Part shown: positions 26,582-35,319 of the stretch, piece by piece | Layout: each line of letters starts with the position of its first letter | Numbering within the stretch: position 1 is the first letter of the stretch | NCBI GenBank assembly: GCA_019636695.1 | Contig: JAHBXD010000003.1 | Span: 310,001-374,000 of the forward strand | Length of the DNA: 64,000 bases | Source of the DNA: Phycisphaeraceae bacterium | Lineage (GTDB): Bacteria; Planctomycetota; Phycisphaerae; Phycisphaerales; UBA1924 | Direction of reading: 5' to 3' | Notes under the pieces: generated by a model | Database searches by the model: none | Seen by the model: the letters and a program-made list of their open reading frames with translations, nothing else | What the model was told of the DNA's origin: nothing | Made by a program: the position numbers and the translations under genes

Positions 26582-28162
26582 ATGAGTGTTCCGCCAGTAT
26601 CAACAGAAGCGTCTTCAGGTGAGCCGAACCTGCATGAGCAGGAGCGGCAGCGGCGCGCGAATCGGGAGGCCGTCCGATCGCTTGGGCTTGACCCCTACGG
26701 CGAGCGGACGGAGGGTCTGGTGACGCTGGCGGAAGCGAAGGGGGCATGGGACGAAGCCGCGGATAAAGAGGTCGCGGCCCGCGGAAAGGAGCCGGGATTT
26801 CAAGATCCGCGGCCGGTGCGTCGGGTGGCCGGAAGGGCGATGCTGATCCGGGACACGGGGAAACTCGTATGGATGAACCTGCGCGACGCCACCGGCGATC
26901 TTCAGATCGCGGTGAGCCAGCGGGACGTGGACGCAGCCGGTTTCGAGTTGGCGAAACTGACCGACCTCGGCGACGTGCTGGTGGCGGAAGGGCGCATCAT
27001 GAAGACGCGCACGGGGGAGGTGACGCTGTGGTGCTCGTCGATCCACCCCGCGAGCAAGAGCCTGGTTCCTCCTCCGGCAAAGCACGAAGGACTGCAGGAC
27101 ATCGAGCTTCGGTATCGGCGTCGATATGTGGATTTGTGGGCCAACCCGCAGACGCTGGATGTCTTTTTGCTGCGGGCGAGGCTGATCTCGCAGATGCGGC
27201 GTTTTCTCGATGATCGCGGATTCGTGGAGGTGGATACGCCGGTGCTCCAGACGCTGGCGGGCGGGGCGGCGGCCCGGCCGTTTGTGACGCACATGAATGC
27301 GCTTGACATCGACTTGTATCTGCGAGTTGCTCCGGAACTGTTTCTCAAGCGGCTGCTGGTCGGGGGGATGCCTCGCGTCTATGAAGTGGCAAGGAACTTC
27401 CGCAACGAGGGCGTTGATCGTTCGCACAATCCAGAGTTCAGCATGGTCGAGGTATATGAGGCCTTCGGGAGTTACCTGACCATGATGGAACTGACGGAGA
27501 GCCTGATTCGATCGCTGGCGACCACCGCATCGAGCGCGGATTCGGGTAACGAGATCGTGATTGCATACGGTGAGTGTGCGATCGATTATGCGCAGCCATT
27601 TGATCGTGTAACGTATGCCGACTTGTTCGAGCGTGCCTTCGGGTTTCCGCTGAGTGACGACGCCAAGGTGCGTGCGGCGGCGGCCGAGCGCGGCCTGAAG
27701 ACGGACGGCGTAGATCGCCTGCTGCTCGTGCAAGAGTTATTTGACGAAGCCGAGCGGGCGATTGACCCGACACTGCCAACTTTTGTGATGGATTATCCAG
27801 CGCCGCTGTGCCCGCTGACGCGCTCGAAGAAGGGCCATCCGGATATCGCTGAGCGGTTTGAACTATTTGTCGCCGGGATGGAAATCGCCAATGCGTACAC
27901 GGAATTGAATGATCCTGATGTGCAGGAAGCCAAGTTCCGTGAGCAGCTCGCGGGGATCAAGGATGAAGAGCGCACGTTCCGAACGATCGATGAGGATTTT
28001 CTGCATGCCCTCAAGGTCGGCATGCCCCCCGCAGGCGGGCTGGGGATCGGGGTTGATCGGTTGGTGATGCTGCTTACCGGCCAGACATCGATCAGGGATG
28101 TCCTGCTCTTTCCCTTGATGCGGCCGCAGCATCGATCGGAAGGCGGAGGGGCATCGACGTGA
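26582..28162 (+). CDS. lysS: lysyl-tRNA synthetase, class II
   Basis: A 526-residue class IIb synthetase charging tRNA-Lys. The N-terminal OB-fold anticodon-binding domain (GRAMLIRDTGKLVWMNLRD) is followed by the catalytic core. Motif 2 is FRNEGVDRSHNPEF around residues 273-286, and motif 3 is GLGIGVDRLVMLLTG near 487-501. The RRRYVDL segment before motif 1 is also diagnostic. Length is slightly above the usual ~500. Its stop codon overlaps the GTG start of the sulfotransferase-like gene, indicating translational coupling. Confidence 0.96.
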   Translation: MSVPPVSTEASSGEPNLHEQERQRRANREAVRSLGLDPYGERTEGLVTLAEAKGAWDEAADKEVAARGKEPGFQDPRPVRRVAGRAMLIRDTGKLVWMNLRDATGDLQIAVSQRDVDAAGFELAKLTDLGDVLVAEGRIMKTRTGEVTLWCSSIHPASKSLVPPPAKHEGLQDIELRYRRRYVDLWANPQTLDVFLLRARLISQMRRFLDDRGFVEVDTPVLQTLAGGAAARPFVTHMNALDIDLYLRVAPELFLKRLLVGGMPRVYEVARNFRNEGVDRSHNPEFSMVEVYEAFGSYLTMMELTESLIRSLATTASSADSGNEIVIAYGECAIDYAQPFDRVTYADLFERAFGFPLSDDAKVRAAAAERGLKTDGVDRLLLVQELFDEAERAIDPTLPTFVMDYPAPLCPLTRSKKGHPDIAERFELFVAGMEIANAYTELNDPDVQEAKFREQLAGIKDEERTFRTIDEDFLHALKVGMPPAGGLGIGVDRLVMLLTGQTSIRDVLLFPLMRPQHRSEGGGAST

Positions 28163-28917
28163 CCGTATGCCGCCTGCATGCGCTTGCTCGCTCGGGTTCG
28201 AGCGTGACGGCGTATGCCGCGGCGTCTCCGTGGGGATATCCGGTCGGTGACGAGGTGCTTGGGCCTTGGCCGCGGACAGGCCCTCTGTACCCGCATCCAC
28301 CCGAGCAGGCGGAACTGGTCGACCTGTTCAAGGCTGAGGGGCATCGGCTGACCCCGCCGGTTGTTGCGCTGACACGTCTGGTGATGGCCAAGATCAAGGG
28401 GAATGCCCCGTTCGTGGTCAGCAAGTGGCCGCATCTACGGCCATCTCCTGAGGAATGGCGCGAAGCGTTCCCAGAGGATCGTGCCGTTTATCTGATACGC
28501 AATCCGCTGCACCGACTGAACAGCCTGTATTGCCGCGGGCAGTTGCATTCGTTCGGACCGAACCAGGATCTCTATCGATACAAGCAGTACATGGCCTGGT
28601 GGCGGGTGCAGCCGCATCGGGTGAGTTTTGACCAGTTCAAACAAGACCCGGGCGGTTTTTTCCGAACGATCTGGAATGGCTGGGAATGGCCGTTTGACGA
28701 AAGCCACGTCGCGCATGCCGTGGCGTATGCCCGCGAGCATTATCATTCGGACAGCAAACGCGAGAGCGATCGACCGGAAGGGGGCGTGCTGAGCGAGACT
28801 CGCTTCGCGCTGCCGGAATCGGCGATCGAACGGTATCTCAGTGACGACGAGATTCGCGAGTTCATGGTGTCGATGGGTTGGAGCGTGCGCCAAGAGGATT
28901 ATCTTGATCGCGCATGA
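28159..28917 (+). CDS. small sulfotransferase-like protein
   Basis: A 252-residue protein starting at a GTG that overlaps the lysS stop (GTGA). An N-terminal HALARSGSSVTAYAAAS resembles the PAPS 5'-phosphosulfate loop. AVYLIRNPLHRLNSLYCRG resembles the 3'-phosphate motif with its Arg and Ser, and WSVRQEDYL closes the protein. It would transfer sulfuryl groups from PAPS, substrate unknown. Similarity to named families is modest, so an inactive or divergent P-loop enzyme is possible. Coupling to lysS is probably only transcriptional convenience. Confidence 0.6.
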   Translation: MTVCRLHALARSGSSVTAYAAASPWGYPVGDEVLGPWPRTGPLYPHPPEQAELVDLFKAEGHRLTPPVVALTRLVMAKIKGNAPFVVSKWPHLRPSPEEWREAFPEDRAVYLIRNPLHRLNSLYCRGQLHSFGPNQDLYRYKQYMAWWRVQPHRVSFDQFKQDPGGFFRTIWNGWEWPFDESHVAHAVAYAREHYHSDSKRESDRPEGGVLSETRFALPESAIERYLSDDEIREFMVSMGWSVRQEDYLDRA

Positions 28918-28947
28918 CTCGTGTGTTCGCGTGTTGAAGAATGAAGC

Positions 28948-28966
28948 GTGGGCAATATATGCCCGC
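28948..28966. terminator. weak hairpin between convergent genes
   Basis: GGGCA (28950-28954) pairs with TGCCC (28960-28964) around loop ATATA, extended by one wobble and one G-C pair. It lies between the convergent sulfotransferase and xylulokinase genes. No T tract follows on either side, so termination here is only a possibility. Confidence 0.3.
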
Positions 28967-29010
28967 AGCCCGAGCCGCGTGGCATGCGCAGATGCAGCAT
29001 GAGGATTGCT

Positions 29011-30570
29011 TCAACCGCAAGCCAACTCGATGAAAACCTCTCGCAATCGGGCATATACCCCGGCATACACCGCGCGGACGTTTGCGTAGGCCTCGGGAGA
29101 CTGAGGGTCGCGCATCTCAGTCATACGGACAGATTCGGCAGCGGCCGCTGCAAGGGATGGCCATCGAGCGATGCCGACGCCGGCAAGCAGGGCCGCCCCC
29201 AATGCGCTGCCTGATTCGTCACCCTCGGTCGAACAGACGGGAACACCATAGACATCGGCCTGAATCTGCCTCCACAGTGCTGAGCGGTTGCCGCCGCCGC
29301 TGAGGCCGATGCGCTCGACTCGAACACCTGCGGTGCGCATGAGGTCGAGCATCTGCCCCATGCCGAACGTCACCCCCTCAAGCACGGCCCGCACAAGATG
29401 GGCACGGGTGTGGCGCGCTGTAAGACCGATCCAGCCGCCGCGTGCGGCTGGATCGGGGTGGGGGCACCGTTCACCGGTGAGGTATGGCAGAAAGAGCAGG
29501 CCGTCGCACCCAGGCGGAGCGCTTTCGGCCTCGTGCATCAACACATCGAATGGAACTTCAGGCGCAATGACCGAGCGGCACCATGCCAGTGCGCCTGCGG
29601 CAGAGAGCATGCAACCGGTGGAACACCATTGGCCGGGCGCCGCTGCGTTGCCATCTGGGGCACAGAACGTCTGGAGGCGACCCGGGGGTTCACCGAGGTC
29701 GGGAGTTGGTATCTCGCAATGCGCGTACATGACGCCGCTTGTCCCCAAGACCGCAAGCACCTGGCCGGGTGACACGATGCCCGACCCCGCCGCAGCGCAC
29801 TGGTTATCGCCCGACCCCGCGACCACGGGTGTTCCGGGTGCAAGCCCTGTTTCGGCCGCCGCGTGCGGCGTGATTTGCCCGGTCACCGCGCAGCTTTCGT
29901 AGACCGCAGGCAACACCGCGGGATCAATCCCGAGTTTCTCCGCGACCTGCGTGTTCCAACTGCGTTGATGCAGATCGAAGAGGAGCACACCGCCTGCATC
30001 GCCGACATCGGTCGCCAGTTCGCCGGTCAACCGAAATCGGATGAAGTCTTTCGGTAGAAGCAGGTGACGGACGCGGCGCCACGTATCCGGCTCGTGCTCA
30101 CGAACCCACATGAGTTTCGGCAAAGTGAACCCGGGGAGCGGGGCGTTGCCTAACTGCTCGACGCATGCTCGCCGACCTCCGAGGATTGACTGGATGGCTT
30201 CACACTGCGGTCCGGTGCGCTGGTCGTTCCAGAGGATGGCTGGGCGGAGGGGGGAAGCGCGGCCCCCGGATGCAGGAGCGTGGGCATCGAGAAAGACTGA
30301 GCCATGCATCTGGCCTGAGAGGCCGACTGCGTGAATGGATGCCGCGATATCAGCCTGCGGGACGGATAAGACTGTCGCGGCAGAGGCAAGCGTGCGCCGG
30401 ATGGCGTTTGCGGATGCGTTCCACCAATCGTCGGGGTGCTGCTCGCTCCACCCCGGGTGGGGTTGGTGGAGGGGGTATTCAGCGGTGGCGGAAGAGAGGA
30501 TCTGGCCCTGGTCGTTGCAGAGGACGACTTTGACGCTGGATGTGCCGAGGTCGAGGGCGAGGAAGGGCAT
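29011..30570 (-). CDS. xylB: xylulokinase (FGGY family)
   Basis: A 519-residue sugar kinase phosphorylating D-xylulose. The N-terminal ATPase strand is LALDLGTSSVKVVL, the substrate segment is GLSGQMHG (83-90), and the catalytic aspartate is D255 in GSGDNQCAA. The FGGY signatures FLPYLTGERCPHPDP and GLSGGGNRSALWRQIQADV are complete. Together with the xylose-isomerase-like gene 11 kb away it suggests pentose use, although the two are not in one operon. It is downstream of the effector gene on the same strand with 140 AT-rich bases between them. Confidence 0.92.
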   Translation of the reverse strand: MPFLALDLGTSSVKVVLCNDQGQILSSATAEYPLHQPHPGWSEQHPDDWWNASANAIRRTLASAATVLSVPQADIAASIHAVGLSGQMHGSVFLDAHAPASGGRASPLRPAILWNDQRTGPQCEAIQSILGGRRACVEQLGNAPLPGFTLPKLMWVREHEPDTWRRVRHLLLPKDFIRFRLTGELATDVGDAGGVLLFDLHQRSWNTQVAEKLGIDPAVLPAVYESCAVTGQITPHAAAETGLAPGTPVVAGSGDNQCAAAGSGIVSPGQVLAVLGTSGVMYAHCEIPTPDLGEPPGRLQTFCAPDGNAAAPGQWCSTGCMLSAAGALAWCRSVIAPEVPFDVLMHEAESAPPGCDGLLFLPYLTGERCPHPDPAARGGWIGLTARHTRAHLVRAVLEGVTFGMGQMLDLMRTAGVRVERIGLSGGGNRSALWRQIQADVYGVPVCSTEGDESGSALGAALLAGVGIARWPSLAAAAAESVRMTEMRDPQSPEAYANVRAVYAGVYARLREVFIELACG

Positions 30571-30710
30571 AGGGGGAGGGTAGATGCGGAATATGACTCA
30601 GACTACAGATCAAATACATTTGGCCATCATATCCACTGTCAGGTTAATTGCAGAATAGTTATTTGTAAACGACAATTAATAATGGGCCATGACCATCGCA
30701 TAATGTCGAG

Positions 30711-32942
30711 CTAGTTTTTCTTGTTCCAGTGTATTTCAACATCGCCCCTAGGTAATTTAAAGGTTCCGGATTCCTTCCCAATCGAGAACCCAGGCCCGGA
30801 CATTGTTGATGGATCGATTCCACCCCCGACTGAACCGCCAAATACATGCCAGTCCGCCTGCATACTCCCGGCAGAAAACGAAGGCCCTGACGTAATCGAG
30901 ATTTCCGCGCCCTTCCAGCCGTCTACTCCTTCAGCCCCAGCTTTAATAGTGCTTCCAGATGTCCAACCAATTTTGTCGCCAAGTTGATTATTGAACCCAC
31001 TATGATTTTGCGTAGTCTCTTCGCGATAAATTGGAGTCCCATCCGGAGCATATATTGTCGTAACTTTGTGATCTGTCTTGCTGCCAACTTTTATACCTAA
31101 CCCAATGTCAACTCTGTTGTCGTGTAGAGTACTCGTATCTTCCCGAGTCACGGTTCCATCAGGATTACGCGTTATTGTAGTTGTCGTGCCGTCAGGATTT
31201 TTGATAGTCTTTGATTCTTGTACTGTATGATTGTCAATCCGGCCATCATTTGATCGATCGAAAGAATCAATCTCTTGATTGTTTAATTGTTTGTCAAACG
31301 GCTTATTTATATATCCGTCTGAATCAACGCCTTCCGGTACATCGTATTTGCTTAGTGTGTCATTATATTGTTGGTGCAGTTGTTCCGAGTCTTGCTGAAG
31401 TTTGTCCATAATCTGACCAAATTCTTCCTCTGATATCCGACCGCTATTCGCGTCGTCAAGTGCCTTGCGCTCTTGCTGGCTAATCGCATCCAGTTCATCC
31501 TCTATCTCGTGTAGTCGTTGCCTTTCTTCATCGGGGAGTGTTGGTTTTGTATTATTATTCGCTGAGTCCGCGTCTTCTGATGGAGTATTTCCACCATTCA
31601 ATTGTTCGTCTGATGCTTTGCCGTTGGCTGAATCATGTCCGTCTGCGTTGTTGCTTTTGCTTGTATCTGCATTACTCGCGTCTGCGCAATCGCCAGTCAT
31701 TTCCTGTTCTTCCGGCGCTGGCAGATCCCCCGCCAACGGCCCTCCGACATAGACTGTCGCGGCGAAGGTCGAAAATACGCCATCCTCGGTTCTGCTTTCC
31801 TGCTGTGCTGTGCGACTGGTGTTGGTCAGCACGGTGCCCGACCCCTGGTAGACCTTCACGCCCCCCGGCGATGTCGGGTCGGCCTCGCGCGCGAGTGCGA
31901 CGCCTTCAACAAATACATTTCCCGACGCGGCGGCGACCGCGTTCGCTTTGATATCCGTGTGCCCAAGCCCCACGGCGAGTGCATCTGCATTGCTTGTCGG
32001 GCCGCTGAAGAACTCCTTGACCTTCTCTTCGAGGCTTCGGATTTCGGCTGAGTCCGTAAGGCCGATCCGTGAGGCCATCATCCCCTGTACATGCCCCTGC
32101 AACGGGCCGAGCGCCTGCCCCACGGCGTGCTTGGCGAGTTGCTCGCCCATGCTGGCGGCGTCATCCACACCCCATGCGCCCATCAGTGCGCCCGTTGCCG
32201 CACTCAGCGCTCCGCCCAGCGCCATGTTGCCCGCCATCGTTCCCAGCGCTGCGGGATTGGTCAGCGAATCCAACAGGCTCTTCATGCTTTCGTTGTTCGA
32301 ATCCAGGAGCGATGCGAGCATCTGGCCGAGAATCTGCTGCCCTGCCCCCATTCCCATCTGTTGAAGCATGGCGGTCAGTTCCTGTCCGCGACTTGGACGA
32401 CTGAGACCATCCCTCTCATCATCTGGCGACTGCTCGGTTTCAGCCAAGGCTTGCGCAGCAATCGCCTGCATGATCTGCTGCTGGTGAGGTTGCCCACGCC
32501 CCGGGCGGGGGATCTTGGAAGCAGGCAAGTAGCCGCCGGTCGAGAGCGGGTCGTGAGGATCCGCCATCACGCCCGGCTTGAAGGGCACGGCCACCGAGCC
32601 GTCATCGCCTGACAACACGATGTAAAGTCGGCCCTTGTCATCTTTGAGGACGAGTGCATACATGGATCGTGGAGCTGGGGCCGGGTGTTTCGTTCCATCA
32701 CGAAGCGCCCGACGGAGTTCTCGTTTGTCATGCACAGCAATTCGGCGCTGTTCGCGAGGCGTCGGAAAGGCCAGGCCCGCGAATGACAGGCGAGTCTTTG
32801 AGCGAGAAGAACTCTTCGCCGGTGTTGGCTCAGCAGACGGTCGAACATTCTCCGTTGCCGAGCCCTCGATCGCGGCGTGCAGGAATGACCCCGTACGGTC
32901 GCGGCCTGAATCTTCGAATTGGGCATGAATCACGCGTGTCAT
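30711..32942 (-). CDS. candidate type VI secretion effector with PAAR-like domain
   Basis: A 743-residue protein directly downstream of vgrG. Residues 1-310 are a helical, Gly/Ala-rich N-terminal part. Residues ~318-405 (ADALAVGLGHTDIKANAV, GNVFVEGVALAREADP, TVYVGGPLAG) have the layout of PAAR-like (DUF4150-type) tip domains. From residue ~412 composition changes. There is an Asn/Asp/Ser-rich linker, three EF-hand-like loops (D496-E507, around 538-549, D562-T573) and NPDGT repeats (582-600). A Gly-rich beta-strand C-terminus of unknown fold ends in HWNKKN. GC falls from 70% (line counted at 32161) to 28% (31261). No immunity gene follows. GGGGA precedes the ATG. Confidence 0.62.
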   Translation of the reverse strand: MTRVIHAQFEDSGRDRTGSFLHAAIEGSATENVRPSAEPTPAKSSSRSKTRLSFAGLAFPTPREQRRIAVHDKRELRRALRDGTKHPAPAPRSMYALVLKDDKGRLYIVLSGDDGSVAVPFKPGVMADPHDPLSTGGYLPASKIPRPGRGQPHQQQIMQAIAAQALAETEQSPDDERDGLSRPSRGQELTAMLQQMGMGAGQQILGQMLASLLDSNNESMKSLLDSLTNPAALGTMAGNMALGGALSAATGALMGAWGVDDAASMGEQLAKHAVGQALGPLQGHVQGMMASRIGLTDSAEIRSLEEKVKEFFSGPTSNADALAVGLGHTDIKANAVAAASGNVFVEGVALAREADPTSPGGVKVYQGSGTVLTNTSRTAQQESRTEDGVFSTFAATVYVGGPLAGDLPAPEEQEMTGDCADASNADTSKSNNADGHDSANGKASDEQLNGGNTPSEDADSANNNTKPTLPDEERQRLHEIEDELDAISQQERKALDDANSGRISEEEFGQIMDKLQQDSEQLHQQYNDTLSKYDVPEGVDSDGYINKPFDKQLNNQEIDSFDRSNDGRIDNHTVQESKTIKNPDGTTTTITRNPDGTVTREDTSTLHDNRVDIGLGIKVGSKTDHKVTTIYAPDGTPIYREETTQNHSGFNNQLGDKIGWTSGSTIKAGAEGVDGWKGAEISITSGPSFSAGSMQADWHVFGGSVGGGIDPSTMSGPGFSIGKESGTFKLPRGDVEIHWNKKN

Positions 32943-33061
32943 GTGCTGTCCCCAGAGATCGCTCGGGATTGCCGGCCAGACCTGCCCGCGCCGATATATG
33001 TTGTCATATCGAAACGCACCCAGCGGGCATGGCTTGAGTCCTTCTTATGCCGTGGTCGAGA

Positions 33062-35095
33062 TCAGTTCAGTTTCACCGTTGCCCCTTGCACCATCGCATC
33101 ACCCGCGGCCTTTACCGATGCCTTTCCACCCGAGTTGACTGTTGTCAGCGCCGCGCCGTTGACCATGTTGATTGCACCGTTGGTCATCATCAGCAGCCCA
33201 CCGGTGACGCTGGTCACGGGTGCGGCCATGTTGCAGTTCGCCGCGCCGGCGACGTTGATGACCGTGCCGCTGATGGTGATGAAACCCGCCTGATTCATGT
33301 GGATCATCGACGCACCGCATTTGAGCGTGATCGACGTGCCTGCCTGAATTACGAGGGTATTGCCGACATCGACAATCTTGTCCGTGCCGACCTTCTCCAT
33401 GGCATTGACGCCGATTTCGACCACTTCGTTATTGCCGACCTTGCGGGCGCGGTCGTTGCCGACTTCCCGAGCTTCGTTGTTGCCGACCATATCCAGCCGG
33501 TCGTTTCCTACGATGTGAACCTCATCCATCTGTGCTTTGATGAACAGCCCCTCTGCTCCTGCCGTGTCGTTCATGGTGATTTCGTTGTGGCCGCCGCTGC
33601 CGCCAAGGCTTTGGGAGCGGATGCTGGTCATCATGGCTGCTTCTTTGACGCTCTGCGGCGAGGGGTAGGGCTTCTCGCCGGGCTTGGCCTGCTTGTCGCG
33701 TCCGGCGTTGCTGACGGGCGGCATGCTGGCGGCGTTGTAGACACGACCGGTGACGATCGGGCGATCGGGATCGGCCTCCAGAAACTCGACAATCACTTCC
33801 TGCCCGATACGGGGTATGGCCAGCCCACCATACCCTTTGCCGGCCCACGGCTGGCTGACTCGAATCCAGCAACTGCTGGATTCATCTGCCCGACCGTAAC
33901 GATCCCAGTGGAACTGGACTTTGATCCGGGCGTGCTCGTCGACATAGATCTCCTGCCCGGTTGGACCCACGACGATCGCCGTCTGCGGCCCGCGGATTTC
34001 GGGTCTGGGCGTCGTCTGTGGCACGCGATAGGGCACCCCCAGGGGGAGCGCCTCGAAAGCGCACTGGAAGACAGGCTCGCCGGGCGACTGAGTATGCGCA
34101 TCAAAGGCATCGTTGCGCAGGCGATAGGTCGCTGCGGTAATCAGCAGCGGCTCATCGACCGCAGCGCTGCGCGAGCGGCGAAGGCGGATGAGTTTGCCCG
34201 TGGAAACATGCCGGGCGTCGGTCTCGGCTGTAGTGATGCGATGCGCAGCCTGAATGGACTCGAGCCGGACCCGTGCGAGCCGGTCGCCGATATCTTGGTC
34301 GTCGTACCGGGTTGAATAGTCAAAGACTTCGTATTCGTCGTGAGCGTGATCACGTTCGAAGCGGTCGCGAACGCGCAGCGGCTTGGAAGGATCTTTGAAA
34401 TCAAAGGCTTCAAGGCTGAGCGCACCGGGCAACACCTGATGGTCGCAGGCCCAGTTCCAGACACTGTCGATGGCTCCGGCGCCTCGGGCCTGGTCGCGAA
34501 GAGGGAGTTTCCCGCACCCGCGAGCGAGCGTGTGCCCGATGGATGAATCGTGTAGCACGAGAACGTGCCGGTCATCTGTGTGCTCGAACTGGTAGTATAT
34601 GCCTTCTTCTTCCATCAGACGACTGACGAAATCGAAGGCGCTTTCACGATACTGCACACAGTATTCCCGCTGTGCGTAGTCATGGGTGAGGTGGTGCCGC
34701 ACGTCTGCGAATCCGAACGTGCGGAAGACCTCGGTCAGGATCTGCGGAACGGTCATATCCTGAAAGATCCTGCAGTCGGTCGTACGCGTAAGCATCCAGA
34801 GCCATGGACGCAGCGTAGCCCGGTAGGTATGCAGGTGCGAATCGCTGCGTGCCACAACGAACCGGGTCACGATGCCGTGAAACCAGCGATCTCCGTGTGG
34901 TGTATCGACTCGAACGCAGGCCGGTTGTCCCAGAAGCTTGTTCGGGTCGATGCGCGTGTGCTCACTGAGAAGCTCGAGGTCGTACTGAAAAAGCCTGCCG
35001 AGCCTTTCGACACCATGAAAGGCGTGCAGGAGCAGCACGTCATCGCCGAGCGCACAACGAAAGGCCAGATCACGATAACGTTGCGTTCTGTGCAT
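33062..35095 (-). CDS. vgrG: type VI secretion tip protein VgrG
   Basis: A 677-residue trimeric spike protein. The gp27-like N-terminus includes FHGIVTRFVVARSD and AFDFVSRLMEEEGIYYQFEH. The gp5-like OB fold reads KVQFHWDRYGRADESSSCWIRVS and GQEVIVEFLEADPDRPIVTGRVYN. A beta-helix of GN repeats (VGNDRLDMVGNNEAREVG) leads to the needle. There is no C-terminal toxin extension. It is an orphan: no tssA-M, hcp or clpV and no adaptor gene (DUF4123, DUF2169 or DUF1795) is near. The candidate effector starts 119 bases downstream, and mfd diverges upstream. Confidence 0.93.
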   Translation of the reverse strand: MHRTQRYRDLAFRCALGDDVLLLHAFHGVERLGRLFQYDLELLSEHTRIDPNKLLGQPACVRVDTPHGDRWFHGIVTRFVVARSDSHLHTYRATLRPWLWMLTRTTDCRIFQDMTVPQILTEVFRTFGFADVRHHLTHDYAQREYCVQYRESAFDFVSRLMEEEGIYYQFEHTDDRHVLVLHDSSIGHTLARGCGKLPLRDQARGAGAIDSVWNWACDHQVLPGALSLEAFDFKDPSKPLRVRDRFERDHAHDEYEVFDYSTRYDDQDIGDRLARVRLESIQAAHRITTAETDARHVSTGKLIRLRRSRSAAVDEPLLITAATYRLRNDAFDAHTQSPGEPVFQCAFEALPLGVPYRVPQTTPRPEIRGPQTAIVVGPTGQEIYVDEHARIKVQFHWDRYGRADESSSCWIRVSQPWAGKGYGGLAIPRIGQEVIVEFLEADPDRPIVTGRVYNAASMPPVSNAGRDKQAKPGEKPYPSPQSVKEAAMMTSIRSQSLGGSGGHNEITMNDTAGAEGLFIKAQMDEVHIVGNDRLDMVGNNEAREVGNDRARKVGNNEVVEIGVNAMEKVGTDKIVDVGNTLVIQAGTSITLKCGASMIHMNQAGFITISGTVINVAGAANCNMAAPVTSVTGGLLMMTNGAINMVNGAALTTVNSGGKASVKAAGDAMVQGATVKLN

Positions 35096-35319
35096 GGTTC
35101 GGTACTCCGTCAGACATTCCAGAGAGCACGAAGTGGGCTGTCAGTGCGCGCATGAAACGCGAACCGGCGCCTTTCTTGTTGAGCAGGGCGCACTACGGGT
35201 GATGCTGCGCCCGCGCACCCAACTGGTAACACGTGTGTACCATCCGGCCGTACAAACGCCGCCTCAAGACGGACCTGCCGACGTGCGGGAGGGTCGTCTG
35301 GGCGTAGGCATGCGCGGAT

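Noticed and set aside
30659..30847. Short minus-strand ORF as an immunity gene for the effector
   Set aside because: It overlaps the effector's own C-terminal coding sequence in another frame and has no ribosome binding site.
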